Shown here: in pieces, positions 46,138-57,664 of the stretch
How the letters are laid out: every line of letters begins with the position of its first letter
Position numbering within the stretch: the stretch's first letter is position 1
Source of the DNA: Cokeromyces recurvatus
Taxonomy: Eukaryota > Mucoromycota > Mucoromycetes > Mucorales > Mucoraceae
Reading direction: 5' to 3'
Assembly (NCBI RefSeq): GCF_025118155.1
Contig: NW_026251400.1
Location: 124,001-188,000, forward strand
DNA length: 64,000 nt
Made by a program: the position numbers and the translations under genes
Notes under the pieces: model-generated
The model's input: the letters and a program-made list of their open reading frames with translations, nothing else
Told to the model about the DNA's origin: nothing
The model's database searches: none

Positions 46138-47329
46138 TTAATATTTACTTTGAATAAGATGTTTTCCGTAGGTATATTTCTTTAATGACTGTAAATGAGG
46201 TCTAATTTTGTCAAGTAATATTTCACGTTGATCATCATCAACAACGTCCAACATTTTTTGAACAACGTAATTAGCATATTGATCTTTCATCATAGTAATG
46301 AGTGGATATGTACTAGTAGTAGTAATGAATAATGAATAAGATAATTCAGCTTTTTATATATATATGTGTGTGTGTGCTATTATTTATTTACCCATCAGAT
46401 CTGGTTTGAATGACTTCTTCAATTAAACGTTGTCTATCTTCTTTACTTCCATAATCGACACATTTCTCTACAACATTGCTAGCAAATTTATGTTTACTTA
46501 ATGGTAAGATCTGTCCTAAAATCTTATCTACAATCTTTGTCTTGTCTTCTGGATGACCTCTTTCAAGTATATGTTGGATTACATAATTACCATATTGATC
46601 TTGAACAAGTTGATGAGTACATCTATGTAGCTCTTCTAAAAGAGGTTCTGTTTGAGCATCTGTACAATGTTCAAACATACGTTGAATAACACGACATCCA
46701 TAAGGATGAGTAGCTAAATTATAGACTTGTCCATGGAATGCATCAATAATAAATTGAATATGTTGCGCCGGTACTCTTTCAATTGCCTTTTGAATAACGT
46801 GATTGCCATTTTGATCTTTAATGCATTTTAATACACAGCCATCAAGTTCACCCACTAATGTAGCTTGTTGTTCTGTCAAGACATGTTCAAGTGCCTTCTG
46901 TACTACTCGACACCCATACATTTGAAGTGATAAAGATAAGACATGGCCTTCCATTTGTTTTGCCAAAATAGACTTTTGCATTTGATTACCATGTTCAAAG
47001 AATTTTTGAAGTACATAATTACCAAAGACATCTGTCATAAGTTGTAAAGCATTAGGAAGGACTTCTTCAAATACCATTTGTTTCTCTTCACTATTCGCTG
47101 TCTCTAATTTTTGTTGAATAAACCTAGATCCATGTTGATCTCCGCTAAATTCAACAATGTGACCTGCAATATCTTTTAATTCATATTTTTTATTTTTTGA
47201 ATTTCTAAATTCTTCTAAAAGCATAGAACGCATTGTAAGGTCCTGTTGTGAAGAAGGAGAAGAAGAAGAAGGTCGCGTATCTTGTTGTCGTGTACGACCG
47301 TTGTTATACATACGATGTTGCTGCTGTTG

Positions 47330-47365
<36 letters not shown>

Positions 47366-48732
47366 TTGTTGTTGTTGTTGAAGTAAGAGTTGCTGTCGAG
47401 CAGCCATTAATTGTTGCTGTTGCTGTCTAATCAAAATTTGTTGTTGCTGTAATTGTAAGGCACGAAGTTTTTTATCTGTATCACTTAGTGTATCCGCCAT
47501 TGGGAATCCTGTAGAATCATAAGAAACTGGAGCAGTTAAGGGACCTTGTCTTTGACGAATATGATAAACAGAAGATAAATCTTCATTTGCCCATTTAGTA
47601 TTATTACTTGTACCATTCGTAGTAGGATATTCATTCCCTAAAGCTAATATTTGTAATCGTTATATATATATATATATGTTATACGTTATATATAATATTT
47701 ACCATCATTCACATAATAAGGATATTGCTGTCTCATTTGATGGTTATTATAACGAAGGTAATCTACTTCATCATGAAGACCTAAACTATTAAACTGTTTC
47801 ATCAACATATCATCAGATGAATCATAATTATCATTAGTAACACGATTCGTTGGAGGTGTTGAATTTGAGCGACCAGGAGATAGTGTAGACCTTAAAGCAT
47901 GAACCCTAGATGACACAGGTGGATGATCGAATTGTTGAAAACTTTCATAGATTCTATTCACTGGTGGTTCTTGTTGAAGGTTAAACATGGGTGAAGGTGT
48001 ACGAGGAAAATCCTAATAGGATAGATAAAAAGAAGATTTAGAATGTAAAATCACATATCTAAGGGGAGTTTTTTTTTATTTTACCTGTTGAATAATATCA
48101 ACTAATTTTCCTTTACGATTTAGTAAATCATTACTATCGATCTGTTGCTGATAAAGATGACGAATATCATTCTTTTCTTGACCAGGAATAAATTCTATGC
48201 AGGAAATTAATATCTACATGTATACATAAAGTTTCTCACTCTCTCACTCTCTCACTCTCTTTTTTTTTTTCTTTACCATGATCTATACTTTCATCGTTCC
48301 ACAATTTCCAAGCTTGACTAGGATCATAGGCAGAAGAAGCAATAGGAGGCTGTTGAGCCACAGAGGTAAGTTTTACATCACGTGGTCTTTGTAAACCCTG
48401 TATAGGAGGTGCACTACTTGAGCGATCATAAGTAGCATCATCATTAGGAAATAAGGATGACGCGCCAGAATGATTAAAAAGATCATAATCATATTCAGGT
48501 TGTAATAAAGCAGCAAGCTTATGTATATTATATATATTATATGTATATATGTATTTATATGTATGAATGTATGTATGTACATATTTGAAGATAAAAAAAA
48601 AATTAATAATGAATGCTTTATTAATTGGCTTAATTTTACCTGATGTTCTTGTGGACCATTGGTAGCCTGTGGCTGTTGTAAATTGCTTGTCTTTTTTGGA
48701 GACATGCCATCATTAATTAAACTCGGCATCAT
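46138..48732 (-). CDS. Pumilio-family (Puf3/PUM-like) RNA-binding protein
   Basis: Post-transcriptional repressor binding 3' UTRs. Six exons (48640-48732, 48277-48517, 48085-48194, 47703-48012, 46392-47643, 46138-46312) give 726 aa. A disordered N-terminus with poly-Gln blocks (about 47310-47455) leads to eight PUF repeats in the last ~330 residues. Their base-contact helices read, in order, SRFIQQ, NYVLQK, CRVVQK, NHVIQK, CRVIQR, NYVIQH, SNVVEK and NYVVQK. These residues are the classical Pumilio set. By the published PUF code the last four read U-G-U-A, and the full site is predicted as UGUAUAUA. The final exon ends GKHLIQSKY, right after repeat 8 and its C-terminal cap. Targets are unknown; in yeast the closest relative, Puf3, controls mitochondrial mRNAs. 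Confidence 0.92.
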
Positions 48733-49086
48733 TTTTTTTTTTCTCTCCTTTTTTTTTGTTTTTGTTGTTTTTTTGTTTTTTTGTTTGTTTTCTGAATTAA
48801 AATATTTACAAATGTACAGAATTATTTATAGAAAAAAAAAAAGTACTTTTTTTTTCTGAATAAGGAAAAAAAAAAGAGAGATTATTTTACAAGAAGATGT
48901 TAATGACTTTTTTTTTTTTGTTTTGTTTTTACACAAAAGAAAGAAAATATAAAAATAAAATAAAACTGACTAAAAGGTTTATAAATTTTTTAATTATTTT
49001 TATTGCTCCGCACTGAAAATATTTCCTTTAAACAATAATTTTTATCTTTTAAAAATTAAGCACCAGATACGATTAAATATATACAT
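48733..49086. other. 5' flank of Pumilio gene, homopolymer-rich
   Basis: T/A-rich DNA with TTTTG and A-runs; likely promoter and 5' UTR of the Pumilio gene. No coding sequence. Confidence 0.45.
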
Positions 49087-50440
49087 GTGTATTTTTTTTT
49101 TTTTTTTAATAATAATAATAAAATAAACCCCCCCCAAATGAGCACATAGTACTAAAATTTTACTGTATTGCCCGGGCCAGTTCATAGAAAAAAGAAGCTA
49201 AAAAAAATCCTCTTAGGAAACAAGAAGTAAAAAGGGCAAAAGGAGAAAGAAAGAGTAAAACTCAAATGTAAGTAAGGGAAGAAAAGAAGCTATTCTGTCT
49301 GCATAGGAAGAGGCGGAGGGGAAGTAGAATCACGTTTATTAAAGACACGAGTTTTATAGAAATTTTCTCAAGATTAGGACGGAATATCTCTATGCTAAAA
49401 AAAAAGACCTTGCTGCTACGTTTTAGACGAGGGACCGAAGTTTGGAAGGCACTCTCAACGAGCGGTCATGCTGAAATTCTTATAGTTTCATTGTCTTTAT
49501 CCGTTTTGGATAAATTGACACATTTAGGGTCTCGAAGGTAATTACGGTTGTAGGAGGAGGAAGTTGAAATCTGTATCTTGTTCAATATTGAATTTAGTTG
49601 ATTCATCTTTAAATTCAAATATATAGTCAAAACGTATTAGGAAAGCGGCTGCATTGGTGATGGAGCATTGTATATCTAATATATGGGCATTGTTGACGCC
49701 TAGTTTTTTTTTTTGAGTTTGTTACGAATCGTATCTATGAAAAGGCAGATTTCAATAGAGAAATAAATAAAGGTAAAGCCTTGGTTAGGCAATGGGGACT
49801 AGAAAAAGCGAGTAGCCGATTCCAATTTGCGAGCCTGGTGCCTATGTTTATCACAAGAAAGAATGTTTTTAATGTAGGTGATTTTGGTGAGATCACGTCG
49901 AGAAGAAAGAATAGAATTTATAGTTGAGATGTGTGTAGGCTGTGAAGAAGGAGTAGGAACAGATGTAATGGCGGGGGAGGGAGGGGCGTTAGCAAAACTA
50001 AGTTATTCTGGACATTTTGATCTTGGAGTAAACTTTTTAGATTTTGGATCTCTTGCTGGGCGTCAGTAAGTTGGGAAGACAAATGGGAAATTTGTTGTCG
50101 TAGGGAAAAAAGTAGTTAATCATTACTGCTATCAATAGTTAGAGGGGTGTGGAGTTTATTAATAGGGATAAAAAGGAGGGGAATCAGTATCCATCGTATT
50201 AAATAAAGTGGTGTGTAGTTCGTAAGCGTGTATTTGCTGAGTGCAGGAGGAACATATGAATCATGTCTGTTTTGTAGACTTATGTCTGTAAAGAAAAGTT
50301 ATTTTATTGCAGAGAGGACAGCTTATTTGCTTTTGTTTGCTGTGAAAGCTGTCAAAAGATCTCTCATTTGGGAAGGTGAAAGGTAGCGTTGTCGTTGTTG
50401 GCTTTTTATAAGAACTTTGATCGGATGACATTTTGAATCT
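49087..50440 (-). mobile_element. Retroelement remnant, minus strand: ORF1-like zinc/coiled-coil region and 3' tail
   Basis: Read on the minus strand: MSSDQSSYKKPTTTTLPFTF (start near 50430), then a Cys-rich QKQISCPLCNKITF, then in a shifted frame LQNRHDSYVPPALSKYTLTN. A coiled coil LRQQISHLSSQLTDAQQEIQ (about 50090) comes next, and Pro-rich sequence after it. The 3' end has GCCCGGGC (about 49170), TGTGCTCATTTGGGG (about 49133-49147) and an A-rich tail (49091-49107), the same end signature as at 28727 and 59170. Stops and frameshifts are frequent, so it is dead. The order zinc finger then coiled coil resembles a LINE ORF1 (inference). Confidence 0.5.
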
Positions 50441-50847
50441 AACTCGAAATAAATGTTTTAAACTAAAGGGATAATAGAGACTATAATATGTGTATGATCT
50501 TCTTGTCGAACTTTCCAAAAAAAAGATAATATTCAATAAAACAGAAAGAGAATTGAAATATTGAATACGTTTAAAATGTATATTTTGTTTATTAACAAAA
50601 TTTAAACCCAATAAACACACTGATAAGTATATATCAATGAATTAAAAACCCTTAATGGGATCAAAAAGGGGGAATGGAAAGAGATATAAATAGTAGAATG
50701 GGTTTAATAATGAAACTATTAATTTATGCTCATTGAAGATGTATACATCCAATCGAGGAGCTTTTAACCTAAAGTTGTAAATGATGGCGACAGTTCTTTT
50801 TCATGTTGGAAATAATCCACTTCATATAACAAAAGTTAGATAATTGG

Positions 50848-51600
50848 TTAACGTATAGTCCACTGACTGTAATTGTCACAATGCTTAGTAGGGCGATTCT
50901 GTAGTATATTTAATAATAACGAAATAAGATCTGGTATGATAGGTGGTAGTTGAAGGCGGCGGAACATATTAAGATATTCAATGAAGTGCGTTTTTTTTTG
51001 TGAGAATTTAAGTAGGATGGCGGATGCAGAAAGTGGAGTAGTTGTTGGGAAGCTAGTTAAGGTGTCACTGGATGCACTAATCGCGTTCAATGAAAGGCAT
51101 AGGTAGTCATAAGTTGGGATTAAGAGAAACAGAGGGACGACATTGTGAGATTAGCTTAGAATTTCGGAAGAAAGTCCGCAAATTGTTCAGGTTCTCTTGA
51201 CGGTATTCAAGAATAGTTTTACCCAGGACTTTTTTTAATCAACTGGAGTAGGGCATCGTTCCCAAATTGGATTTAATTAGATGAATAGAAACCAAAGGGA
51301 CTAACTGTTGTGCCGTTGAAGGTGTGGTAGAAGGTATATGAGGGGAGCATCATCTGGTAGGCTATTAGATTGAAGCAAGAATTTGGCTTGAAGGATATTA
51401 ATACATTCATGTATGGTTGGAAGTTTTAACAGATAGGAAGTTATGCATGTCGATAAACGAGATGAATTACTAAAGATCCGACAGATGCAAGTCTTATGAG
51501 CAGCTTCATATTTATCAACATGAATTTTAGAACATCTAGTAATGGTTAGGTCATACTCTAATTGTGTATGATATTTGGGTTAAGAAAGAAAAGTAATAAA
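50848..51600 (-). mobile_element. LINE reverse transcriptase C-terminal remnant, minus strand
   Basis: From about 51560 downwards the minus strand reads LEYDLTITRCSKIHVDKYEA, AHKTCICRIFSNSSRLSTCI, TSYLLKLPTIHECINILQAK and FLLQSNSLPDDAPLIYLLPH. This is the region that follows the reverse-transcriptase thumb in fungal LINEs (compare ALQTIN...IVYPQL on the opposite strand at 52600). Then come stops and an 80-codon open frame ending YSQWTIR at 50848. Several in-frame stops; not functional. Confidence 0.55.
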
Positions 51601-52304
51601 ACAAACAGAGGGAAAATACGCAAGACTTGTTAATACTTTTATTAATATAAAAAAAAAAATAATAATATATCGGTCAAAAGCTGACTGAGAAAAAAGAAAA
51701 TCATCTATATAAAATGTCTGTTATTTATACTTTTTGTATGGTTGTCTTATTAATGGCTCATCCGTCTGAGTTATATATTATTACTCTTTACACTATATTA
51801 GTTTGTATAGTCGGAATACATATTGTTAGGGTGAAGAATCCAATATAAACAACAGTTGTAATGGATACATATTTATTTCTATTACTTGTTACAATTTATT
51901 TTAATTTTTTATATACGGTAATGTATTATATGAAGTATAGTTTATGCGTATTGACAATCATTTATATTTGATTCAACAGCTGAATTATAATTATGATTAG
52001 CGACACCTTAGCTTCAGCTCTAAAATTGCTCATTACTGTATTTGTATTAATACCAGCGCTGTGTATGAATATTTTTGCTTAATTTTAACGTTCAACTTTA
52101 TTTGTGTACATAACAATTATATGTGATTACTATGCTTTTCTTTTTTATTATATTACGCGCAAATACGATATCGTCCACAACTGCTATCATTCAGATTTCC
52201 ATTTTAATCTCCTTTTCTTTATTCGCTACACATTAAAATCCTACTTCTTCTCCTCCGTTCCTAACCATTATCCGACGAGATTTTACGTGATCCGTTCAAC
52301 TATC
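51601..52304. other. Spacer between opposed LINE fragments
   Basis: AT-rich and stop-rich on both strands. An A-run (51649-51659) and short hydrophobic frames are present. No recognisable gene. Confidence 0.4.
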
Positions 52305-52790
52305 CATCAATATGAACTACCTCCTATATGCTGATAATGTGGTGCTAATAGCTCATTCTGAAAATGTACAGACCCTACTGTTTCTATGTGAACAGCATAG
52401 TCTCGAACTCGGTTAACATTAGAGTCTAAATGTGTAGTCCCTGACCTTCACGATGATCAGTCTTCTGCTATATACTCTTTGTATGTTACTCCTTTGTCGA
52501 CACAAGGTCAATTTCCATATCTAGATTTAATGCTCATTAAACCAGGTAGATATTTGGATCCTGTAGTTTTAGTCGAAAGTAATATCACTAAAGCTCTTCA
52601 AACTATAAATTAACTAGCATCTATAAGTTTTGATCAGTTGCTAGCAGTGCATTTCTATTCACAAATAGTATATCCCCAGTTATAACATGAATTAGCTATC
52701 CAAACCTTAAATGACGGACTTCCCAAACAACTTGATACTTGTTAGAATACAAATAAACGACTGCAACACGTATATTGCCTTTTATAGCAT
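52305..52790 (+). mobile_element. LINE reverse transcriptase palm remnant, plus strand
   Basis: NYLLYADNVVLIAHSENVQT then LLFLCEQHSLELG is the reverse-transcriptase catalytic block (normally YADD/FADD followed by VVLIA). Here the second Asp has become Asn and a stop follows. Downstream fragments TPLSTQGQFPYLDLMLIKPG and LLAVHFYSQIVYPQL continue the LINE order. The changed catalytic residue and the stops show it is dead. It points the opposite way to the fragment at 50848-51600. Confidence 0.6.
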
Positions 52791-53133
52791 TGATTAACAT
52801 AAATATATATGATGTCATGATACTATATACGAGATATTGTGGTTTGTGATATAGAGTTGTTGCTGTAGTTATCAGTAGAGGTGATGGTGGGAAGCTAAAT
52901 CAATCTGTTTTAATTAATAACTATAAATAACATGTGTTCTTCTTTCTTTACCCTGCACATTTTTATATGCAAAAATAGAACTCCGATGAGCAGAAAAATC
53001 GCCAAATCTAGTAGTATGTGGCAAAAGAAATAATAAAGCCAGTAAATAGACTATGGGGAAAAAAAGAAAAACTCTCTCTTTTTTTTTTTTTTTTATCTCT
53101 TTTCCCCCTTTTTTTCTTTTTATTAAAAAAAAA

Positions 53134-54377
53134 ATGAGTTTAATAAATATTTCGAATGATGATGGAGAAGCAATTGTTGGCATTTTGAATAAAAAAACAA
53201 TGGATAAGATTATTTTATTTGTTCATGGCGAACAAGGTTTGATTAATTATTGAATGAGGAACGAATAATAATGAAAAAAATTGGATGATACTAAGTTTTG
53301 TTATAGGTCATAAAGATAGTCTTTATCAAGTTGACTTGGCAGATAGTTTACCTTTAAGTACATTTCGGTTTGATCTTCATGGGCATGGAGATAGCGAAGG
53401 AAAAACAGGCTATGATCATATTAAAGTAAATAAAGAAAAAAAAACAAGATACTTCCTTTAAACTATTTTAATAGAAAAATACAAAAGATATTTTTGTAGT
53501 GGCAAATTATTTCGAAAATTTAGGCTATGATATTTTTGCAATTATTGCATATGGAAAAGGTACGATTATTGGTTATATTCTTTACTTATACAATGAAAAT
53601 ATATAGGTTCTTTAAGTGGTTTAAAATATGCAACTAGTTGTGATAAACCATTATCACATTATATTAATATATCTGCTCCTTTTATAAACAGTGATACTTA
53701 TTATACAACTAATGTAATTATCCTTTATGTGATATAATAGCATATAACAATAAATATCTTGATAGGATTGGAAAGTATATCAAAGAGGACATTATGTTAC
53801 ATGCAAGATAAATGAAGAAGATATAAGTAATTTTAATGCTTGGGATAATACACATGGTATAAATATATATATATATGTATTTATATGCTTATTAGTATAA
53901 TAATAGTAATCGTGTATTATATATAATAAGTAATTCATATGCCAAAAATAACGTGTGTTCATACAATTCATGGCATTGATGATGAGGTAACATTCTTAGT
54001 ACTGCTATACTTATTACTAATAATAAATATTTTTTTTAAAAAGATTGTACCAGCTTATCATGCTGCTATGTATGCTAATCATATATCAAATCATACATTG
54101 ACTTTAATACCAAAAGCAGATCATACTTATAAGAACCAACTTGATGTACTAATTGATACTATTGTTAAGCATTTTGAAAAACATCAACAAGATGCATATT
54201 TAAAAGCATTTTTAATGGGGCAGCATGTTAGTGTTTGTATTCCAAGATGGATTGATGTACCTGGAGTAAAGAATTTTAGAGATATTGGAGGATGGCCAGT
54301 GAAAGATGGTAATGGATATATCAAAGAAAGAATTGTATTCAGATGTGGACAGTAAAGTAAAACTATATATATATATA

Positions 54378-54417
<40 letters not shown>

Positions 54418-55364
54418 GATATATAAAATGTCTAAATATGAATGTGCAGTCTTGTAGATATTACAACAATGGGAATTAAAGTCTTAAAAAGATTAAATGT
54501 AAGTGCAGTCTTTGATTTTCGATCTGATCCAGAAGTTGAAAGACAAGGAGTGATGCCGTAAGTAAAAGAAAGTGTAACTAATTATAATCATAATCATAAT
54601 AAATATATTTTTATTAGAGATATTGAAGGTATAACTCATTATCCATCAGCTATGTTTACAAAAGCAGATTATTCTCCTCAAGCATTAGCTACACGATGGA
54701 AAGGATATTTCGAAGGACCTTATGGATTTCCAAAGGTTTACAGTATCATCCTGGAAAAGGGAGCACCTTACTATAGAAACATATTAATTCATTTAATTGA
54801 AAATCTATCTACTTCTTCTACAAAATCCATTATTGTTCATTGTACGGCAGGAAAAGATCGAACAGGTATCTTTGTCATGTTATTGTTGGGATTATGTGGA
54901 GTAGATGAAGAGATTATTGCAAATGAATATGCTTTAAGTAATCTTGGTTATTGGGGTATGTATATGCAACTAAGTAAACCAAAAGTTGTTGAATACCTAA
55001 TTTAATTTTATTTAGAGCCTGAACATGAATTACAAAAAAAAGCAGAAATGTTAAATGTGACAATCGATGATATGCTTATGGTTATGTCTGCTCCGTAAGT
55101 TGTATATAAAATTTTTATTTATATAAATATACATATATAAATATATATATATATATTTATCGTAATTTATATTGTATTATCTTTACAAACAGTTACCTTG
55201 CTATGAAAGAAACAATTCGTCAATTAAAGGAAAAGTATGGATCTATTGAAGGATATATTCGTGAAGCATGTAAATTAAATACAGAAGAAATTCAAAAAGT
55301 GAAAGATTTGATGATTGTCCCTATTCGATTTGAGGAACGTCAGCTATTTAGACCAAAGATTTAG
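53134..55364 (+). CDS. Fusion: alpha/beta-hydrolase fold + dual-specificity/tyrosine phosphatase (Siw14/Y_phosphatase3-like)
   Basis: Eleven exons (53134-53236, 53307-53425, 53475-53559, 53607-53713, 53766-53856, 53931-53986, 54044-54351, 54450-54557, 54618-54955, 55016-55094, 55193-55364) join in frame to 521 aa. Residues 1-230 form a serine-hydrolase fold: LFVHGEQGHKDSLYQVDLAD, FRFDLHGHGDSEG, the elbow IFAIIAYGKGSLSGLKYA, the acid loop HGIDDEIVPAYHA and a late histidine in PKADHTY. The nucleophile position of the elbow (normally G-x-S-x-G) is Gly, so the hydrolase half is probably inactive. Residues 250-521 form the phosphatase: VPGVKNFRDIGGWPV, AVFDFRSDPEVERQG and the intact P-loop VHCTAGKDRTGIFVM with Cys and Arg. 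It ends FEERQLFRPKI. One continuous ORF across a mid-exon junction (exon 7) supports a real fusion. Substrate unknown. Confidence 0.85.
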
Positions 55365-55768
55365 TTTTTTTTTTACTTATTAATAAAAGACCCTAAGTGC
55401 TGAAGAAGTTGTATTAATTAATCAATACAATATATGTCTTTTGTTGTATTTGTAATAAAGGCGAATAATAAATTAAATGAATATAAACAGCAACAAATTA
55501 TAGTTTTTAAGATAAAATATGAATGATTTTGGCTGTATATCTAACGTGAATTTTTGTTTTTTTTTTTTATTTTTTTATTTTATTTTATTTTTTTTCGTCA
55601 TTCATTCCTTGACTCTTAATTTCTCTCTCTGACTCTCTCTGACTCTCTCTCTGACTCTCTCTCTGACTCTCTGTCTCTCTGTCTCTCTGTCTCTGATTCT
55701 TTCTCTTTCTCTTTCTCTCCATTTTCCTTATCATAGTGTTGTAGCCATCAAGATATACATAAAGTAGT
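55365..55768. promoter_or_regulatory. AMN1 upstream region with CTCTCTGA repeat
   Basis: 3' flank of the fusion gene, then T-runs (55560-55600) and a pure pyrimidine tract of CTCTCTGACT/GTCTCT units (about 55620-55720) ending 50 bp before the AMN1 ATG. It is a probable 5' UTR or promoter. No coding sequence. Confidence 0.5.
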
Positions 55769-57046
55769 ATGCAGATTCATCTTTATCAAACTGTAGATAA
55801 AAGTTTTAATACAACAACAACTCACTTAGCTCTTCAACTTCCAGAAATAGTTGGGCATATTTTATCTTTTCTAGTTCATTCGACTCATCATGAAGATACA
55901 GAATCAATAATCAAATCAAAATTATATAAAGATATTCATTCTTGTTTATTTGTCAATTCGCTTTGGCATGATTGTGCTAGTCGAATCCTTTGGCGTCATG
56001 TTCTATTTGAGGATACAAAGACAGACTATATGTCTTTTCTCAAGTTTGCTTGCACTATCTCTAATACACTGAATCTCATTGTTCAACCCAAGCCAATACA
56101 ACAGCAACCTTCATTCTTATTTTATAAACGAAAAATTTATAAAAATGCGAATAGTAACCATACAATGAGACAATTAAAACAGCAATTTGATTTAAAACTA
56201 AATTCTTCATTCAAGCAATTTTTCCCCAAGGAAGATGATGATTCGATTATTTTTAATAGCCGATCCAATCATCATTCTTCTCCTTCTTCTTCTTCTATTA
56301 TTCAAAACAGAAATGCCATTCGTTCATTCACACTTAAAAAGATCAAGGAAAAGAGAATTAACGAACCTTTAGAACATATAGGTCAATATATGCCCAAGTT
56401 GGAGAAACTTGATTTCTATATATGTGATCATGTATCGGATAAAAGTCTTTTTAGTTTTATTAATCATAACGCCGGCCATTTAACCTATTTGTCATTAGCG
56501 GGTTGTAATCGTATTACAGATGATGCCATATTAAGTGTAGCTCAACATTGTTCTAAACTAGAACATTTAGATCTTCGAGCTTGTGGGCATATCTCTGATG
56601 TCTCTATCAAAGCTATTGCTCATCAATGTCCTGAGCTTCGTCACTTAAATGTAGGTCGTGTGCGTGATCGAGAAAAGATTACCATTCAATCCATTCGTTG
56701 GATTGCCATATTGACAAAAATAGCTGTACTTGGATTAGCGGGTTGTGATATGACGGATGAATGTATGGTATTATTAGCCAAGATGCGAGGCTCAGGTCTT
56801 GAACGTATCTCTGTTAACAATTGTTATCAATTAACTAACAAAACGATACAAGCTTTTGTAAGGCATTGTCCTTATTTAACTGTTTTTGAAATGAAGGAGT
56901 GCCATTGGATTAATGACTGGCAATCAGTAGCTGAATTAGCAAAGCGTAAAGTACTCTTGACGTTATGTGAACAACAGAATCAAGCTTGTGTTGCCTGGGC
57001 TCGTCGAACAGGAAGGTCACTAGAAGTTAGAGCACCTATTAAATAA
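55769..57046 (+). CDS. AMN1: Amn1-like leucine-rich repeat/F-box-like protein
   Basis: Single-exon 425-aa protein. An F-box-like N-terminus (LQLPEIVGHILSFL ... LFVNSLWHDCASRILWRHV) precedes a basic, disordered linker (about residues 110-205). Cysteine-containing leucine-rich repeats of the Amn1 type follow: LEKLDFYICDHVSDKSLFSF, LTYLSLAGCNRITDDAILSV, LEHLDLRACGHISDVSIKAI and LERISVNNCYQLTNKTIQAF. F-box/LRR proteins select substrates for SCF ubiquitin ligase; yeast Amn1 lowers mitotic exit signalling and daughter-cell adhesion through Ace2. The intronless structure contrasts with neighbours. The exact orthology (Amn1 versus other F-box/LRR proteins such as Grr1) is inferred from size and repeat style. 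Confidence 0.82.
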   Translation: MQIHLYQTVDKSFNTTTTHLALQLPEIVGHILSFLVHSTHHEDTESIIKSKLYKDIHSCLFVNSLWHDCASRILWRHVLFEDTKTDYMSFLKFACTISNTLNLIVQPKPIQQQPSFLFYKRKIYKNANSNHTMRQLKQQFDLKLNSSFKQFFPKEDDDSIIFNSRSNHHSSPSSSSIIQNRNAIRSFTLKKIKEKRINEPLEHIGQYMPKLEKLDFYICDHVSDKSLFSFINHNAGHLTYLSLAGCNRITDDAILSVAQHCSKLEHLDLRACGHISDVSIKAIAHQCPELRHLNVGRVRDREKITIQSIRWIAILTKIAVLGLAGCDMTDECMVLLAKMRGSGLERISVNNCYQLTNKTIQAFVRHCPYLTVFEMKECHWINDWQSVAELAKRKVLLTLCEQQNQACVAWARRTGRSLEVRAPIK

Positions 57047-57143
57047 ATAATTTACAATGTTTATTATTATTATTATTTTTACCACTCAAATATGATATAT
57101 AGTCGTTGATTGGTTAAATAAGTATTGTGATTAAAAATCAACT

Positions 57144-57190
<47 letters not shown>

Positions 57191-57664
57191 TCAATAATCT
57201 ATTTGAAGCAGTTGATGAAGATGAGGAATCAAAAAAAAAAAAGCTTTTAAAAGGTCACACTGCAAGCAATGAGTACATCCTGTGTAGGATATAATCAAAT
57301 TTTAGCGGTGATTTTTAAATGAATATGTATATCCAAAAAAAAAGTACACATAATATAATAAAGAGTTTTTATTAAATAGAAAAAGAAGTTTTATTAAATT
57401 GCATTCAATTTAATTTAATTTAATTTGCATTTCAATTAGATCATGTAATGTGTTGATTATTAATTTACTTTAATTTTGAAATGAAAAAAAAAATAATTGC
57501 AAATGTTAATTAAAGCAAATCCATTATAAGTGATTATGTACATTCGTTAACAATTAGTGAATTTAGAGAAAAATAAAAACCAGATTTAGTAATTATACAA
57601 TTAATGTAGTTGTGTAGCAGAATTATTTTATTTTATTTTATTTTTATGTGATTTTTATTTAACA
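57047..57664. other. Spacer with T-run of about 42 nt
   Basis: AT-rich, with a long T-run (57147-57189) and TTTAA repeats (about 57410-57430). No gene. Confidence 0.5.

Noticed and set aside
47248..47430. Plus-strand Ala/Val-rich 60-codon frame
   Set aside because: Antisense reading of the poly-Gln tract of the Pumilio gene.
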